From NCBI GenBank assembly GCA_030684755.1, contig JAUXXN010000004.1, positions 1-9,421 on the forward strand: 9,421 nucleotides of DNA, in the 5' to 3' direction. A program made the translations under genes and the position numbers. The stretch comes from Hydrogenophaga sp. (lineage in GTDB: Bacteria; Pseudomonadota; Gammaproteobacteria; Burkholderiales; Burkholderiaceae_C). Below the pieces are notes generated by a model. The model was not told the DNA's origin, ran no database searches, and saw nothing but the letters and a program-made list of their open reading frames with translations. Position 1 is the stretch's first letter. Every line of letters begins with the position of its first letter. Below, one piece after another: positions 1-6,471 of the stretch.

Positions 1-171
1 GCACAAGCCCAAACACGCTGGCTGAAATTTGTGGACGATATGGAGTTTTGGGTCAACCCGGCGGGGGGGGTGATGGACGTGCGCAGCGCCAGCCGCTTGG
101 GCCGCGAAGACTTTGGCGCCAACCGCAAACGCGTTGAAGAATTGCGCGCCGCCTACCTCGCGCATCCCTGA
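1..171 (+). CDS. DUF1499 domain protein, C-terminal fragment (5' partial)
   Basis: Frame 1 is open from the first base to a TGA at 169-171, giving 56 residues of a protein whose start lies left of the window. The fragment reads FVDDMEFWVNPAGGVMDVRS and continues into SASRLGREDFGANRKRVEEL. The 'VRSASR-G--DFG-NR-RVE-LR' pattern is the hallmark C-terminal block of the DUF1499 family, small bacterial proteins, often lipoprotein- or membrane-associated, of unknown function. A run of eight G (63-70) encodes the Ala-Gly-Gly turn before this block, and the frame stays consistent across it. The gene converges on pelG with a 33-bp gap between stop codons, so it is not part of the Pel operon and nothing ties it to exopolysaccharide production. 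The family call is from motif recognition only. Confidence 0.83.
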   Translation, partial: AQAQTRWLKFVDDMEFWVNPAGGVMDVRSASRLGREDFGANRKRVEELRAAYLAHP

Positions 172-204
172 TCCACGCTGCTTCTACAGTTTCAACCTGT
201 GGCC

Positions 205-1575
205 TCACTGCAGCATGAAGGTTTCATACTCCAACCGACCCAGCACCCGGTTCATGAGCTGGATACCCAGCAGCAGGGTCAACAGCATGGCCAGCGCAAA
301 GCCATAACCGAAGAAGCGAGCGCCCAGCCCGATCGAAACCCAAGACAGCAACGGCACAGTCAGCACCAGCGTGGTCATCAAAACCAAGTTCTCGCGGCGC
401 CGGTCCAAGTAGAACAGCACGTTCATGACCGCCAGCAGCAGCACCTGAAAGCTCGCCGCCACAGCGTCCACATAGAACAGCGGCAGGTGCAGCGAAGGGA
501 TGCCGAACCAGCCAAAAATCGTTGGTGCGAAAGCCGACATCGCCAACAGCGTGATCGCCTGGACCTTGAAAATATCGGCCATGCCCGTTCGAATAGACAA
601 TGCCATGCGGTCGCGCAGACGCGCTATCTCGCCCAACGAGGCACCTCCACGCACCCCGTTGTAGAAGCGATCGTAGGTGTCCACAAAGTCGGTTTCAAAA
701 CGCATCAGAAAAACGGCCATCCCCGGCACGATGCTCAGGTAAGCCAAGAAGATCGGCAAGTCATACACCACACTGGCTCGCATGGGGGAGAGCACCGTGC
801 TACCTGTCAGCGGATGCAGCCAAAAGACGAACTTGTCGGCCCAGAGGGCCGTGTTGTAGAAGAGTCCGATCCAGATCAGGGCTGGGTACATGGCGCCAGG
901 CTTGAGAAAATCCAACCGCACGAACTCGGTCGCTCGGAAGTTGCGTGCCACCAGCGTGAACATGGCCAACAACATCATGGCCTGGCCCGCCACCCAGCCA
1001 GCCAACAAGCCTTCGGTGCCCAGCGAACGCAACAGGTAGGCTGCCAGCACCGAGATACCATAGCCCAGCGTGAACAGGGAAACGATGCTTTTGTAAAATT
1101 TCAGCCCACTCAAAAAGATGGTGGCGATCCATATGTCGGCAGTCACCACGAAACCAGCGATCGAAGCGGCGCGGTAGACCGGTGAGGCACCCTCAACCAA
1201 AAAGCCAAAAAACACCACCGCAAAGCCCCCCGCCACAAGCTGAACCAACAGCAGCGCCCCCACGAAGTTGGGCAACACAATGTCCTGGCGCTTCTCAAAG
1301 AGGCGGTCTGACACCCAGCGTGTGAACGAAAGTTGCAGCGGACCGGTGAGGATGAGCGTGAGTGCCATGATCCAAGTCACCGTGACCTGGAACTGTGTCA
1401 CCAAGAGGTTGGGCACCGCCACGTTGGACGAAAAAATTCCGATGGCAATAAGACCCGAGATGGACAAAATCCAGGGGCCGGCGCTGATGATGCCTGCGTA
1501 GGCATAAGCCCGCAGTAACCCAAAGAGGGTGTCGGTGCGCAGCAGCTTGCGCAGTTCAAATCCAATGCCAGCCAT
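205..1575 (-). CDS. pelG: PelG, Pel polysaccharide inner-membrane transporter
   Basis: A 456-residue, very hydrophobic protein, the usual PelG length. It begins with the characteristic family N-terminus MAGIGFELRKLL and has about 12 predicted membrane spans, for example around residues 24-50, 62-82, 103-126, 137-156, 166-184, 190-211, 229-245, 271-292, 336-358, 366-390, 397-417 and 422-441. PelG belongs to the polysaccharide transporter/MATE-like flippase superfamily. It is the inner-membrane component proposed to carry the growing Pel chain into the periplasm, in complex with PelD, PelE and PelF. The ATG at 1575 is supported by a strong Shine-Dalgarno AAGGAG five bases upstream. pelG starts 12 nt after the pelF stop and is the last gene of the cluster. 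It ends in TGA at 205-207, facing the convergent DUF1499 gene. No frameshift or missing segment was seen. Confidence 0.96.
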   Translation of the reverse strand: MAGIGFELRKLLRTDTLFGLLRAYAYAGIISAGPWILSISGLIAIGIFSSNVAVPNLLVTQFQVTVTWIMALTLILTGPLQLSFTRWVSDRLFEKRQDIVLPNFVGALLLVQLVAGGFAVVFFGFLVEGASPVYRAASIAGFVVTADIWIATIFLSGLKFYKSIVSLFTLGYGISVLAAYLLRSLGTEGLLAGWVAGQAMMLLAMFTLVARNFRATEFVRLDFLKPGAMYPALIWIGLFYNTALWADKFVFWLHPLTGSTVLSPMRASVVYDLPIFLAYLSIVPGMAVFLMRFETDFVDTYDRFYNGVRGGASLGEIARLRDRMALSIRTGMADIFKVQAITLLAMSAFAPTIFGWFGIPSLHLPLFYVDAVAASFQVLLLAVMNVLFYLDRRRENLVLMTTLVLTVPLLSWVSIGLGARFFGYGFALAMLLTLLLGIQLMNRVLGRLEYETFMLQ

Positions 1576-1580
1576 GCGGT

Positions 1581-1586
1581 CTCCTT
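1581..1586 (-). promoter_or_regulatory. Ribosome binding site of pelG
   Basis: The minus strand reads TAGCAAGGAGACCGCATG. A consensus AAGGAG lies 5 nt before the pelG ATG and 1 nt after the pelF TAG stop. It fixes the pelG start and suggests reinitiation after pelF. Confidence 0.85.
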
Positions 1587-1587
1587 G

Positions 1588-3174
1588 CTAAACCACAGGG
1601 GAGCTGTTTTCCACATGTTGCGCTGGCACACGGCCCAGAGCTTCGTCGTAGATGGCACGGTAGTGCCCAAACATCGTCGGGTGGGTGTAGTAGGTTTCGA
1701 CTCGGGCCATACCAGCGCGCGCAGCAGCGTGCCAGCGCTCGTGGTCGCCCAGCAAGCCCACAACGGCTTCGGCCATGGCCTGAGAATCGGCAATGCCCAC
1801 CACCTCACCACTGGCGCCCAACGCCGCATCCTCGCCGTCCAAGCCGTAGATCAGTTGGCGACAAGAGCCTACGTCGGTGGTGACGGCGGGTACGCCAGCC
1901 GCGTAACCCTCCAGCAACACCAGCGGCAGCGCCTCGCTGATGGAGGACAGCACGACCAGGCCGATTTTGGGCAGCACATCGGTGAGCTTTTGAAAACCCA
2001 TGAACTTGACTTTGTCCTTCAGACCCAGTCCATCAGCCAGCGCATGGCATTCGGCTGCGTATTCGGGGCTTTCGTCTTCAGGGCCTGCAATCCAGGCCTC
2101 CAATTGGGGCATGCGATCCACCGCGATGCGGGTGGCGCGAATGTAGGCCTTGATGTCTTTGATCGGCACCACGCGCCCAATCAGGCACATCACAGGCGGA
2201 GGTTCTGCTGGACGCAGCGCGCGCAGGGCCGCGAAGCGCGGCACGTCCACCCCGTTGGCGATGTTGCAGGTGCGCGCAGGGTCGGCACCGTCTTGCACCT
2301 GGCGCAAACGGTTGGCTTCGTAGAGCGCCACAATGCGGTCGCTTGAGTCGTAACAAATCTTGCCTAAAGCCTGAAAAAAGCGGATCCAGAGCTGGCGAAA
2401 GTAACCGGCCTCGGTGGCATCGCGCTGCAGCACATCGCGGTTGTCGGCAATCCAGCTCGCGGCAAACAGATCGATTTTGCGTTCTTTGGTGTAAATACCG
2501 TGCTCAGAAAGGATCAGCGGACGGTTCAAGCGGCGCTTAAGCAGCGCCCCCAGGAAACCTGCATAGCCAGTGGAGATGGAGTGGTAACAGCGTACCGCTG
2601 GAAAACTCTCGACCACCTCGGCCAAGGTCCAGATCGGTGCATGCATGGTGCGCACGGTCCAGAAATAGTCCACAAAGCTGGGGTCGGTGCAGTGGCGCTG
2701 GTACTGGTCGGTGGTGTAGGCCCAGCTCGCAGGCGCGTACAAAAACTGCTCATGGTTGAGTCGCCCGCGCAACTCGCCCACCAGCAACTCCATGGCCTGA
2801 GCACCTTCGGCCTGGTGCGCATCGGGGTCGCGGAAATAGCGGTGCAGCGTTTCCACAGAGGCGCGAATGTCGGCATCGGTGTCACGCGGTGTAAGAACCG
2901 GCGGCTTGCGGCTGTCGTACAGGTAGTACTCGCTGATGTGGGTGACGTTGGCGGGCAACGCAAATTTACGCTCGCCGTAGTCTTGGCGCCGCGAGCCAAG
3001 GAAACAAATGGCGAACGTCAGATCGGGGAAACCGCTGATGATTTGGTTGACCCAACTGGAGACGCCACCGGCGACGTAGGGGAATGTGCCTTCGAGCAAC
3101 AAACCCACATCAGCAACAGGTTTGCGGTCGCCTTCGGACTTGGGCAGGGCGCGGGAAAACCAGCATGGGCTCAT
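1588..3174 (-). CDS. pelF: PelF, GT4-family glycosyltransferase (Pel polymerase)
   Basis: A 528-residue cytosolic GT-B glycosyltransferase, close to the 507 residues of P. aeruginosa PelF. The N-terminal domain opens with VGLLLEGTFPYVAGGVSSWV (residues 23-42), the signature acceptor-side block of PelF proteins, and includes LSEHGIY near 222-228. The C-terminal nucleotide-sugar domain has IANGVD (305-310), the phosphate-binding GRVVPIKD (333-340), GPEDE (364-368) and the GT4 EX7E motif EALPLVLLE with E414 and E422. In the family, PelF uses a UDP-sugar, now thought to be UDP-GalNAc, to build the Pel chain at the PelDEFG inner-membrane complex. The frame stays open upstream to 3327, inside pelE. 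The ATG at 3174 is preferred: it gives the family-like length, avoids a 95-bp overlap with pelE, and has a GAAGAG site 10 nt upstream. The added upstream residues look like non-coding translation. The gene stops with TAG at 1588-1590. Confidence 0.95.
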   Translation of the reverse strand: MSPCWFSRALPKSEGDRKPVADVGLLLEGTFPYVAGGVSSWVNQIISGFPDLTFAICFLGSRRQDYGERKFALPANVTHISEYYLYDSRKPPVLTPRDTDADIRASVETLHRYFRDPDAHQAEGAQAMELLVGELRGRLNHEQFLYAPASWAYTTDQYQRHCTDPSFVDYFWTVRTMHAPIWTLAEVVESFPAVRCYHSISTGYAGFLGALLKRRLNRPLILSEHGIYTKERKIDLFAASWIADNRDVLQRDATEAGYFRQLWIRFFQALGKICYDSSDRIVALYEANRLRQVQDGADPARTCNIANGVDVPRFAALRALRPAEPPPVMCLIGRVVPIKDIKAYIRATRIAVDRMPQLEAWIAGPEDESPEYAAECHALADGLGLKDKVKFMGFQKLTDVLPKIGLVVLSSISEALPLVLLEGYAAGVPAVTTDVGSCRQLIYGLDGEDAALGASGEVVGIADSQAMAEAVVGLLGDHERWHAAARAGMARVETYYTHPTMFGHYRAIYDEALGRVPAQHVENSSPVV

Positions 3175-3184
3175 AGGGTCGGTT

Positions 3185-3190
3185 CTCTTC
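3185..3190 (-). promoter_or_regulatory. Probable ribosome binding site of pelF
   Basis: In the 58-nt pelE-pelF gap the minus strand has GAAGAG within AGAAGAGAA, 10 nt before the ATG at 3174. It is a moderate match to the Shine-Dalgarno consensus and is the main nucleotide evidence for choosing this start over the longer open frame. Confidence 0.55.
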
Positions 3191-3232
3191 TGCGGGTGGG
3201 TGTGCGGGCTTTTCCAAGCGACTGGACTGGGC

Positions 3233-4270
3233 TCATGGCAACAAGACGTCAACGACCAAGGGATGGCGGCGAGACCAGAAAGCGACCACGGCATGCCAGC
3301 GCGAAGGCAGGCTGCGCGGCGCATCAAAACGGCGGCAAATCACGCGCAACCGCGCCCAATCACCTTGCGCATGGGCAACGATGGCCTTGAGTTGCAGCAG
3401 TGAGTTCGGTGGCATGCTTGCCCGCTCGGCTAGGTACACCGCGCGCTGAGCGGCATTGAACGAACCTTGCTCTACAAGAACCTGCACGTAAACACGCCAG
3501 ACCTGAGTTGACCGAGGCTGCTCCTTGAGCAGCTTCTCGCAGCGGTCCTTGCAGCGCATCAACGCCATGCGGCGCAAATCACCGCGTACCAGCCCTGCAT
3601 CCACCTGCCACCACAACAGGTCCACCAAATTCATCAGTGCGCGCACTGCAGCTACTTTGTCGTTGATCTCCTTGGCATGCTCGAAGGCTTTTTGCGCGCG
3701 CATGATTCCCTCAGAACTGTTTTTTTCCCAGTTGTCCAGCATGCTGTAGGCCAACAAGCGGATGTCTTCGACCGGGTCGCCCAGCAGCTCTTGCAAAAGC
3801 GGCACCACGGCTCGGGCCGAGACATGCTGCATGGCCAAAAGCAAGCGCAGCCGCTCGTCCACCGAGAGCTGGCGGCGCGACAGCGCGCGTCGTGCGTCGC
3901 GCAGGCGCAACAAACTCAGCGACTGCCCGCTGCCGTCAATCGCCACGAACTCAAAGGGTCGAATGGGCTGACCCACCTTGGTCTCCAAAACGTTGGGGTA
4001 ACGGTGCCCCAACCACAGTGCCACCGCCATGAACAGCCCACCCAACGGGATAAAAAAACCCGTGCTGGTCAGCATGGCAATCACCAAAAGTTTGGGCTGG
4101 CGGTAAGACGCTGGCGCCAAGCGCCAAGCCATTAGCGCGAACAGACAGGCTGCTGTCGCGTGTGCGCCCAGAGCCAGCCAAGCACCATGGCCGCCAGGGT
4201 CGGCCCACAGGGCCAACACCGCCTGAATCTCGGCGATCAGCGCAGCCCAGAAAACCTTCCCATACGTCAC
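3233..4270 (-). CDS. pelE: PelE, inner-membrane TPR protein of the Pel synthase complex
   Basis: A 345-residue protein with an N-terminal membrane domain and a helical cytosolic C-terminus, as in PelE (329 residues in P. aeruginosa). Hydrophobic segments lie at about residues 7-22, 29-49 and 61-87; the last contains GFFIPLGGLFMAVALW. After a charged linker, residues 135-345 are all helical. They include a HEAT-like stretch DPVEDIRLLAYSMLDNWE (165-182) and TPR-like helix pairs around 185-225, 226-250, 254-285 and 288-315. In the family, PelE binds PelD and helps assemble the PelDEFG complex. Translation starts at GTG: the GTGA at 4270-4267 overlaps the pelD stop, and GAAGGGA lies 8 nt upstream. 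The TGA stop is at 3233-3235. Identification rests on position between pelD and pelF plus architecture, as this family is poorly conserved. Confidence 0.9.
   Translation of the reverse strand: MTYGKVFWAALIAEIQAVLALWADPGGHGAWLALGAHATAACLFALMAWRLAPASYRQPKLLVIAMLTSTGFFIPLGGLFMAVALWLGHRYPNVLETKVGQPIRPFEFVAIDGSGQSLSLLRLRDARRALSRRQLSVDERLRLLLAMQHVSARAVVPLLQELLGDPVEDIRLLAYSMLDNWEKNSSEGIMRAQKAFEHAKEINDKVAAVRALMNLVDLLWWQVDAGLVRGDLRRMALMRCKDRCEKLLKEQPRSTQVWRVYVQVLVEQGSFNAAQRAVYLAERASMPPNSLLQLKAIVAHAQGDWARLRVICRRFDAPRSLPSRWHAVVAFWSRRHPLVVDVLLP
4267..4270 (-). other. pelD stop / pelE start overlap (GTGA)
   Basis: On the minus strand GTGA holds the GTG start of pelE and the TGA stop of pelD. This four-base overlap indicates translational coupling of the two partner membrane proteins. 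Confidence 0.85.
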
Positions 4271-5874
4271 AACGGGGGTCCCTTCAGTTCGTCACGCAAC
4301 CAGCGCAATGAGTCGACACTGTCCAGCGGGCGAGCGCGGTGGCGCAAAGCGCGCGCACCCTCTTCGCCCAACAATTGTTCCACTTCACTGCGCAGCCTCC
4401 GCGCGTACCCGCGCATGGCCGGCGCATCGGCCAACCCCAGCACAACCACCACGCAACGCACATCAGCGCCCTGAGCGGCAGGCGGCCAAGCCCAGGCATT
4501 TGCACCCACCGCGTGGCGCTCCAGCAGCGTCAAAAGCGCCTGTTCGGCCACGTCGGGTTGGTCACTTCGAGCATGCCAGACCACCAATTGACTGACTTCC
4601 CCATGGCGCTGACCCAAACGAATCCAGCTCTCACACTCACCCAGCAACTCGCGCGGCACTTCGGGCAACTCGACCCCCAAGTTGCCAATGCGGTCCAGGA
4701 TCTGCAAGTAGTCGCCGTAAGACTCGAACAACACACCGAGCTTGCGCAGGTTGTCTTCGGTCAGCGACAGCAGCGGCATTTGGAACACCGCCAGCAACGC
4801 GTAGGGCTCACCGGTCGCGTCGCGCAACACGCAGGCGGCCAGCAGATCGCTTTCCTTGTCATCGACCTGCTCGGCCTGGCGGTGAACCAAACGGTCCCAC
4901 CGCAACGACTCAACAAACAAAGGATCGTGTACCGATGGGTTGCGCGTGCTGCCCAACCGCGTGACCTCCTCCAACTGCCATCCCCCCTTCCATCGCACGC
5001 GGTATATACCGGCACGCATCAAGGCACAGTGCGACTCCAGAAAGGCCATGATGGTGTTCGCGCCCGGCAGCGCGTGAATCGGATCGTCTTCATGAAGGGT
5101 CAGCAGCTTCATGGTGGCGCGCAGATCGCGCAACGCATCGCGCAATGTGGCGGGGCGCTCGACAATTTCGGCCTCTAAATCGTCGTGAGAGAGCTTCATC
5201 AAATACAGCCGTCGGGTCAGCACTTGGGTGTTGTGCTCAAGTTCTTGGCGCATATCCGCGTAGGCTGCGGCACGAGAGCGCCACATGGAGGCGAACTCAC
5301 CGATCAGCAGCGTGGTCAGAGCCCCCCCTAAAAAATACGTGCGTGGCCACTCAGCCCAGTCCCAGTTCTGGGTATAGCCCCACACCAAAGCAAACGCCAA
5401 TACCCCGGGTAGCGCCCACAGTGAACCGTAGCGCAGCGCTACCAACCACACACCCAGCCAGGTCCAAGGAAAATCGGCCCCCGTGAACAGCGGGTCCAGC
5501 GGCCGAGCCCGGGCGCCCAAAGCCAAAGCGATCCAAGGAATGGCCAATGCCTCCAAGACATGGACGGTCACCGATCCCTTTCGCAACAACCAGCGACCGA
5601 TCTCACGGCGCCAGAGTCCATAGCCCTTAAAAAAACGCTTGGCTATGTGCGTGAACAGCAAGCGCAGTGCACCCCAAATCCCGGCCAATACAACCAGCCA
5701 TCGAAACGCAGGCGCACGCGCTTTGGACACCGGGGGCAAACGCAAAGACGTTGGCAGAGGCTCGGGTTTGGGCCACAGAGCGGCTTCGACGGTGTTGCCC
5801 TCCGAGCCCATAGGCGCAACAGGCTCTGCCCCATTGGGCGACGTCCCACCCGCTGTGTTGTGGGGCTCGCCCAT
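4267..5874 (-). CDS. pelD: PelD, GAF/degenerate-GGDEF c-di-GMP receptor of Pel synthesis
   Basis: A 535-residue membrane protein with PelD architecture. Residues 1-55 are a soluble Pro/Gly-rich tail and 57-75 a hydrophobic segment. Membrane helices follow at about 102-120, 137-154, 152-169 and 179-197, including the PelD-like DPLFTGADFPWTWL (127-140). Next come a charged coiled-coil stalk (about 199-250), a GAF domain (about 250-395) and a degenerate GGDEF domain without the GGDEF signature (about 405-525). In P. aeruginosa (455 residues) PelD binds c-di-GMP at an RxxD site (R367/D370, with R402) and so activates Pel production. Here the equivalent stretch seems to be V456-GA-N459, while R492/R493 could match R402; c-di-GMP binding is therefore uncertain. 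The ATG at 5874 overlaps the pelC stop as ATGA. A TTG 24 bases upstream is less likely. It overlaps pelE by 4 nt. Confidence 0.93.
   Translation of the reverse strand: MGEPHNTAGGTSPNGAEPVAPMGSEGNTVEAALWPKPEPLPTSLRLPPVSKARAPAFRWLVVLAGIWGALRLLFTHIAKRFFKGYGLWRREIGRWLLRKGSVTVHVLEALAIPWIALALGARARPLDPLFTGADFPWTWLGVWLVALRYGSLWALPGVLAFALVWGYTQNWDWAEWPRTYFLGGALTTLLIGEFASMWRSRAAAYADMRQELEHNTQVLTRRLYLMKLSHDDLEAEIVERPATLRDALRDLRATMKLLTLHEDDPIHALPGANTIMAFLESHCALMRAGIYRVRWKGGWQLEEVTRLGSTRNPSVHDPLFVESLRWDRLVHRQAEQVDDKESDLLAACVLRDATGEPYALLAVFQMPLLSLTEDNLRKLGVLFESYGDYLQILDRIGNLGVELPEVPRELLGECESWIRLGQRHGEVSQLVVWHARSDQPDVAEQALLTLLERHAVGANAWAWPPAAQGADVRCVVVVLGLADAPAMRGYARRLRSEVEQLLGEEGARALRHRARPLDSVDSLRWLRDELKGPPL
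4279..4285 (-). promoter_or_regulatory. Ribosome binding site of pelE
   Basis: GAAGGGA on the minus strand, inside the end of pelD, sits 8 nt before the GTG start of pelE. It supports this non-ATG start, since no in-frame ATG lies near it. Confidence 0.6.
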
Positions 5875-5876
5875 CA
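5872..5876 (-). other. pelC stop / pelD start overlap (ATGA)
   Basis: On the minus strand the pelC TGA (5876-5874) shares its last base, 5874, with the pelD ATG (5874-5872), reading TGATG. The sequence just upstream lacks a canonical Shine-Dalgarno (only GCGGGCGG), so pelD is probably translated by coupling to pelC. Confidence 0.8.
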
Positions 5877-6455
5877 GCCGCCCGCTGGCCGGCGCCAACC
5901 GGCCAGCAGTTCATTGATGAGTTGTTGCGCCACCGCCGCCAGCGACTCGCGAGCCCATCCGGTGCGCCCACCACTGGCGGCATAGATGGTTCGGTCGTTG
6001 CTGAGATCGCGTACCAGCAGCGCCATGCCCACCGCAGGTTCGCCGTCGATGCCGGTCTTGTAGCGCCATTCGTTGACTGCGGCAAAGACGGCATAACGCG
6101 CACCCTGCTCGCGGGCCCAGACCAGTGCGGCTTCTTGTGCTTTTTGTTCACCGGGCTCGAACATCGTTTCGTTGCCCAACCGCGATGGGTATGGCAACAA
6201 GCGCTGCACCCCTCGTAAGCGCAGTGCAGGCTCCAGCAACGCCAGTGCCCGCAAACCAGCTTGCGGCACGTCGGTGTAGTTGGCCACCGGCAACAGGGCC
6301 ACAACCGCATCGGCTTGCAGCGGGCCAAATGCGGCACCCACCTGCACCGAAGAGCCTGGCGTTAGGGCCTGACAGGCAGCCAGGGGGGTCAGCCCTGCGG
6401 CCAGCAACAACCGGCAAAAAGGCCGGCGCGTTAAGGTGTTTTCAGGCGTTTGCAT
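5874..6455 (-). CDS. pelC: PelC, outer-membrane lipoprotein of the Pel secretion complex
   Basis: A 193-residue lipoprotein (172 in P. aeruginosa). The signal peptide is TRRPFCRLLLAAGLTPLAAC with lipobox LAAC and lipidated Cys28. The mature part carries PelC-like blocks: VALLPVANYTDVPQAGLRA (52-70), EWRYKTGIDGEPAVG (129-143) and GWARESLAAVAQQLINELL (166-184). In P. aeruginosa PelC forms a dodecameric ring on the periplasmic face of the outer membrane, with a negatively charged funnel that guides cationic Pel towards the PelB barrel. The ATG at 6455 has AAGGAG 10 nt upstream, overlapping the pelB stop. The stop at 5876-5874 overlaps the pelD start. An Arg-Arg pair just before the hydrophobic core resembles a Tat motif, though a Sec lipoprotein route is the default for the family. 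Confidence 0.96.
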   Translation of the reverse strand: MQTPENTLTRRPFCRLLLAAGLTPLAACQALTPGSSVQVGAAFGPLQADAVVALLPVANYTDVPQAGLRALALLEPALRLRGVQRLLPYPSRLGNETMFEPGEQKAQEAALVWAREQGARYAVFAAVNEWRYKTGIDGEPAVGMALLVRDLSNDRTIYAASGGRTGWARESLAAVAQQLINELLAGWRRPAGG

Positions 6456-6465
6456 CGTGCTTTAT

Positions 6466-6471
6466 CTCCTT
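6466..6471 (-). promoter_or_regulatory. Ribosome binding site of pelC
   Basis: AAGGAG on the minus strand overlaps the TAA stop of pelB (6472-6470) and lies 10 nt before the pelC ATG. It is a full Shine-Dalgarno match, and it implies that ribosomes ending pelB translation cover the pelC entry site. Confidence 0.8.

Noticed and set aside
187..201. Small inverted repeat (ACAG/CTGT) between the convergent stops as a terminator
   Set aside because: Only four base pairs with a seven-base loop and no T-run on either strand, too weak to call.
199..1185. Long plus-strand open frame antisense to pelG
   Set aside because: Its translation is Gln/His/Arg-rich low-complexity sequence typical of the antisense frame of a GC-rich gene, and pelG on the other strand is unmistakable.
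1398..1829. Minus-strand 143-codon frame spanning the pelF-pelG junction
   Set aside because: Trp/Cys/Ser/Pro-rich out-of-frame reading of pelF and pelG; both genes are intact in their own frames.
2500..3390. 296-codon plus-strand open frame antisense to pelF and the end of pelE
   Set aside because: It spans the junction of two well-supported genes on the other strand and shows no recognisable domain or ribosome binding site.
4318..4330. RPLD near the PelD C-terminus as the c-di-GMP inhibitory site
   Set aside because: It lies in the final strand of the degenerate GGDEF domain, downstream of the expected R402-like arginines, whereas the true site precedes them by about 32 residues.
5875..5898. 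Upstream TTG start for pelD
   Set aside because: The ATG at 5874 overlaps the pelC stop as ATGA, a typical coupled start, while the TTG has no Shine-Dalgarno and would lengthen the overlap.
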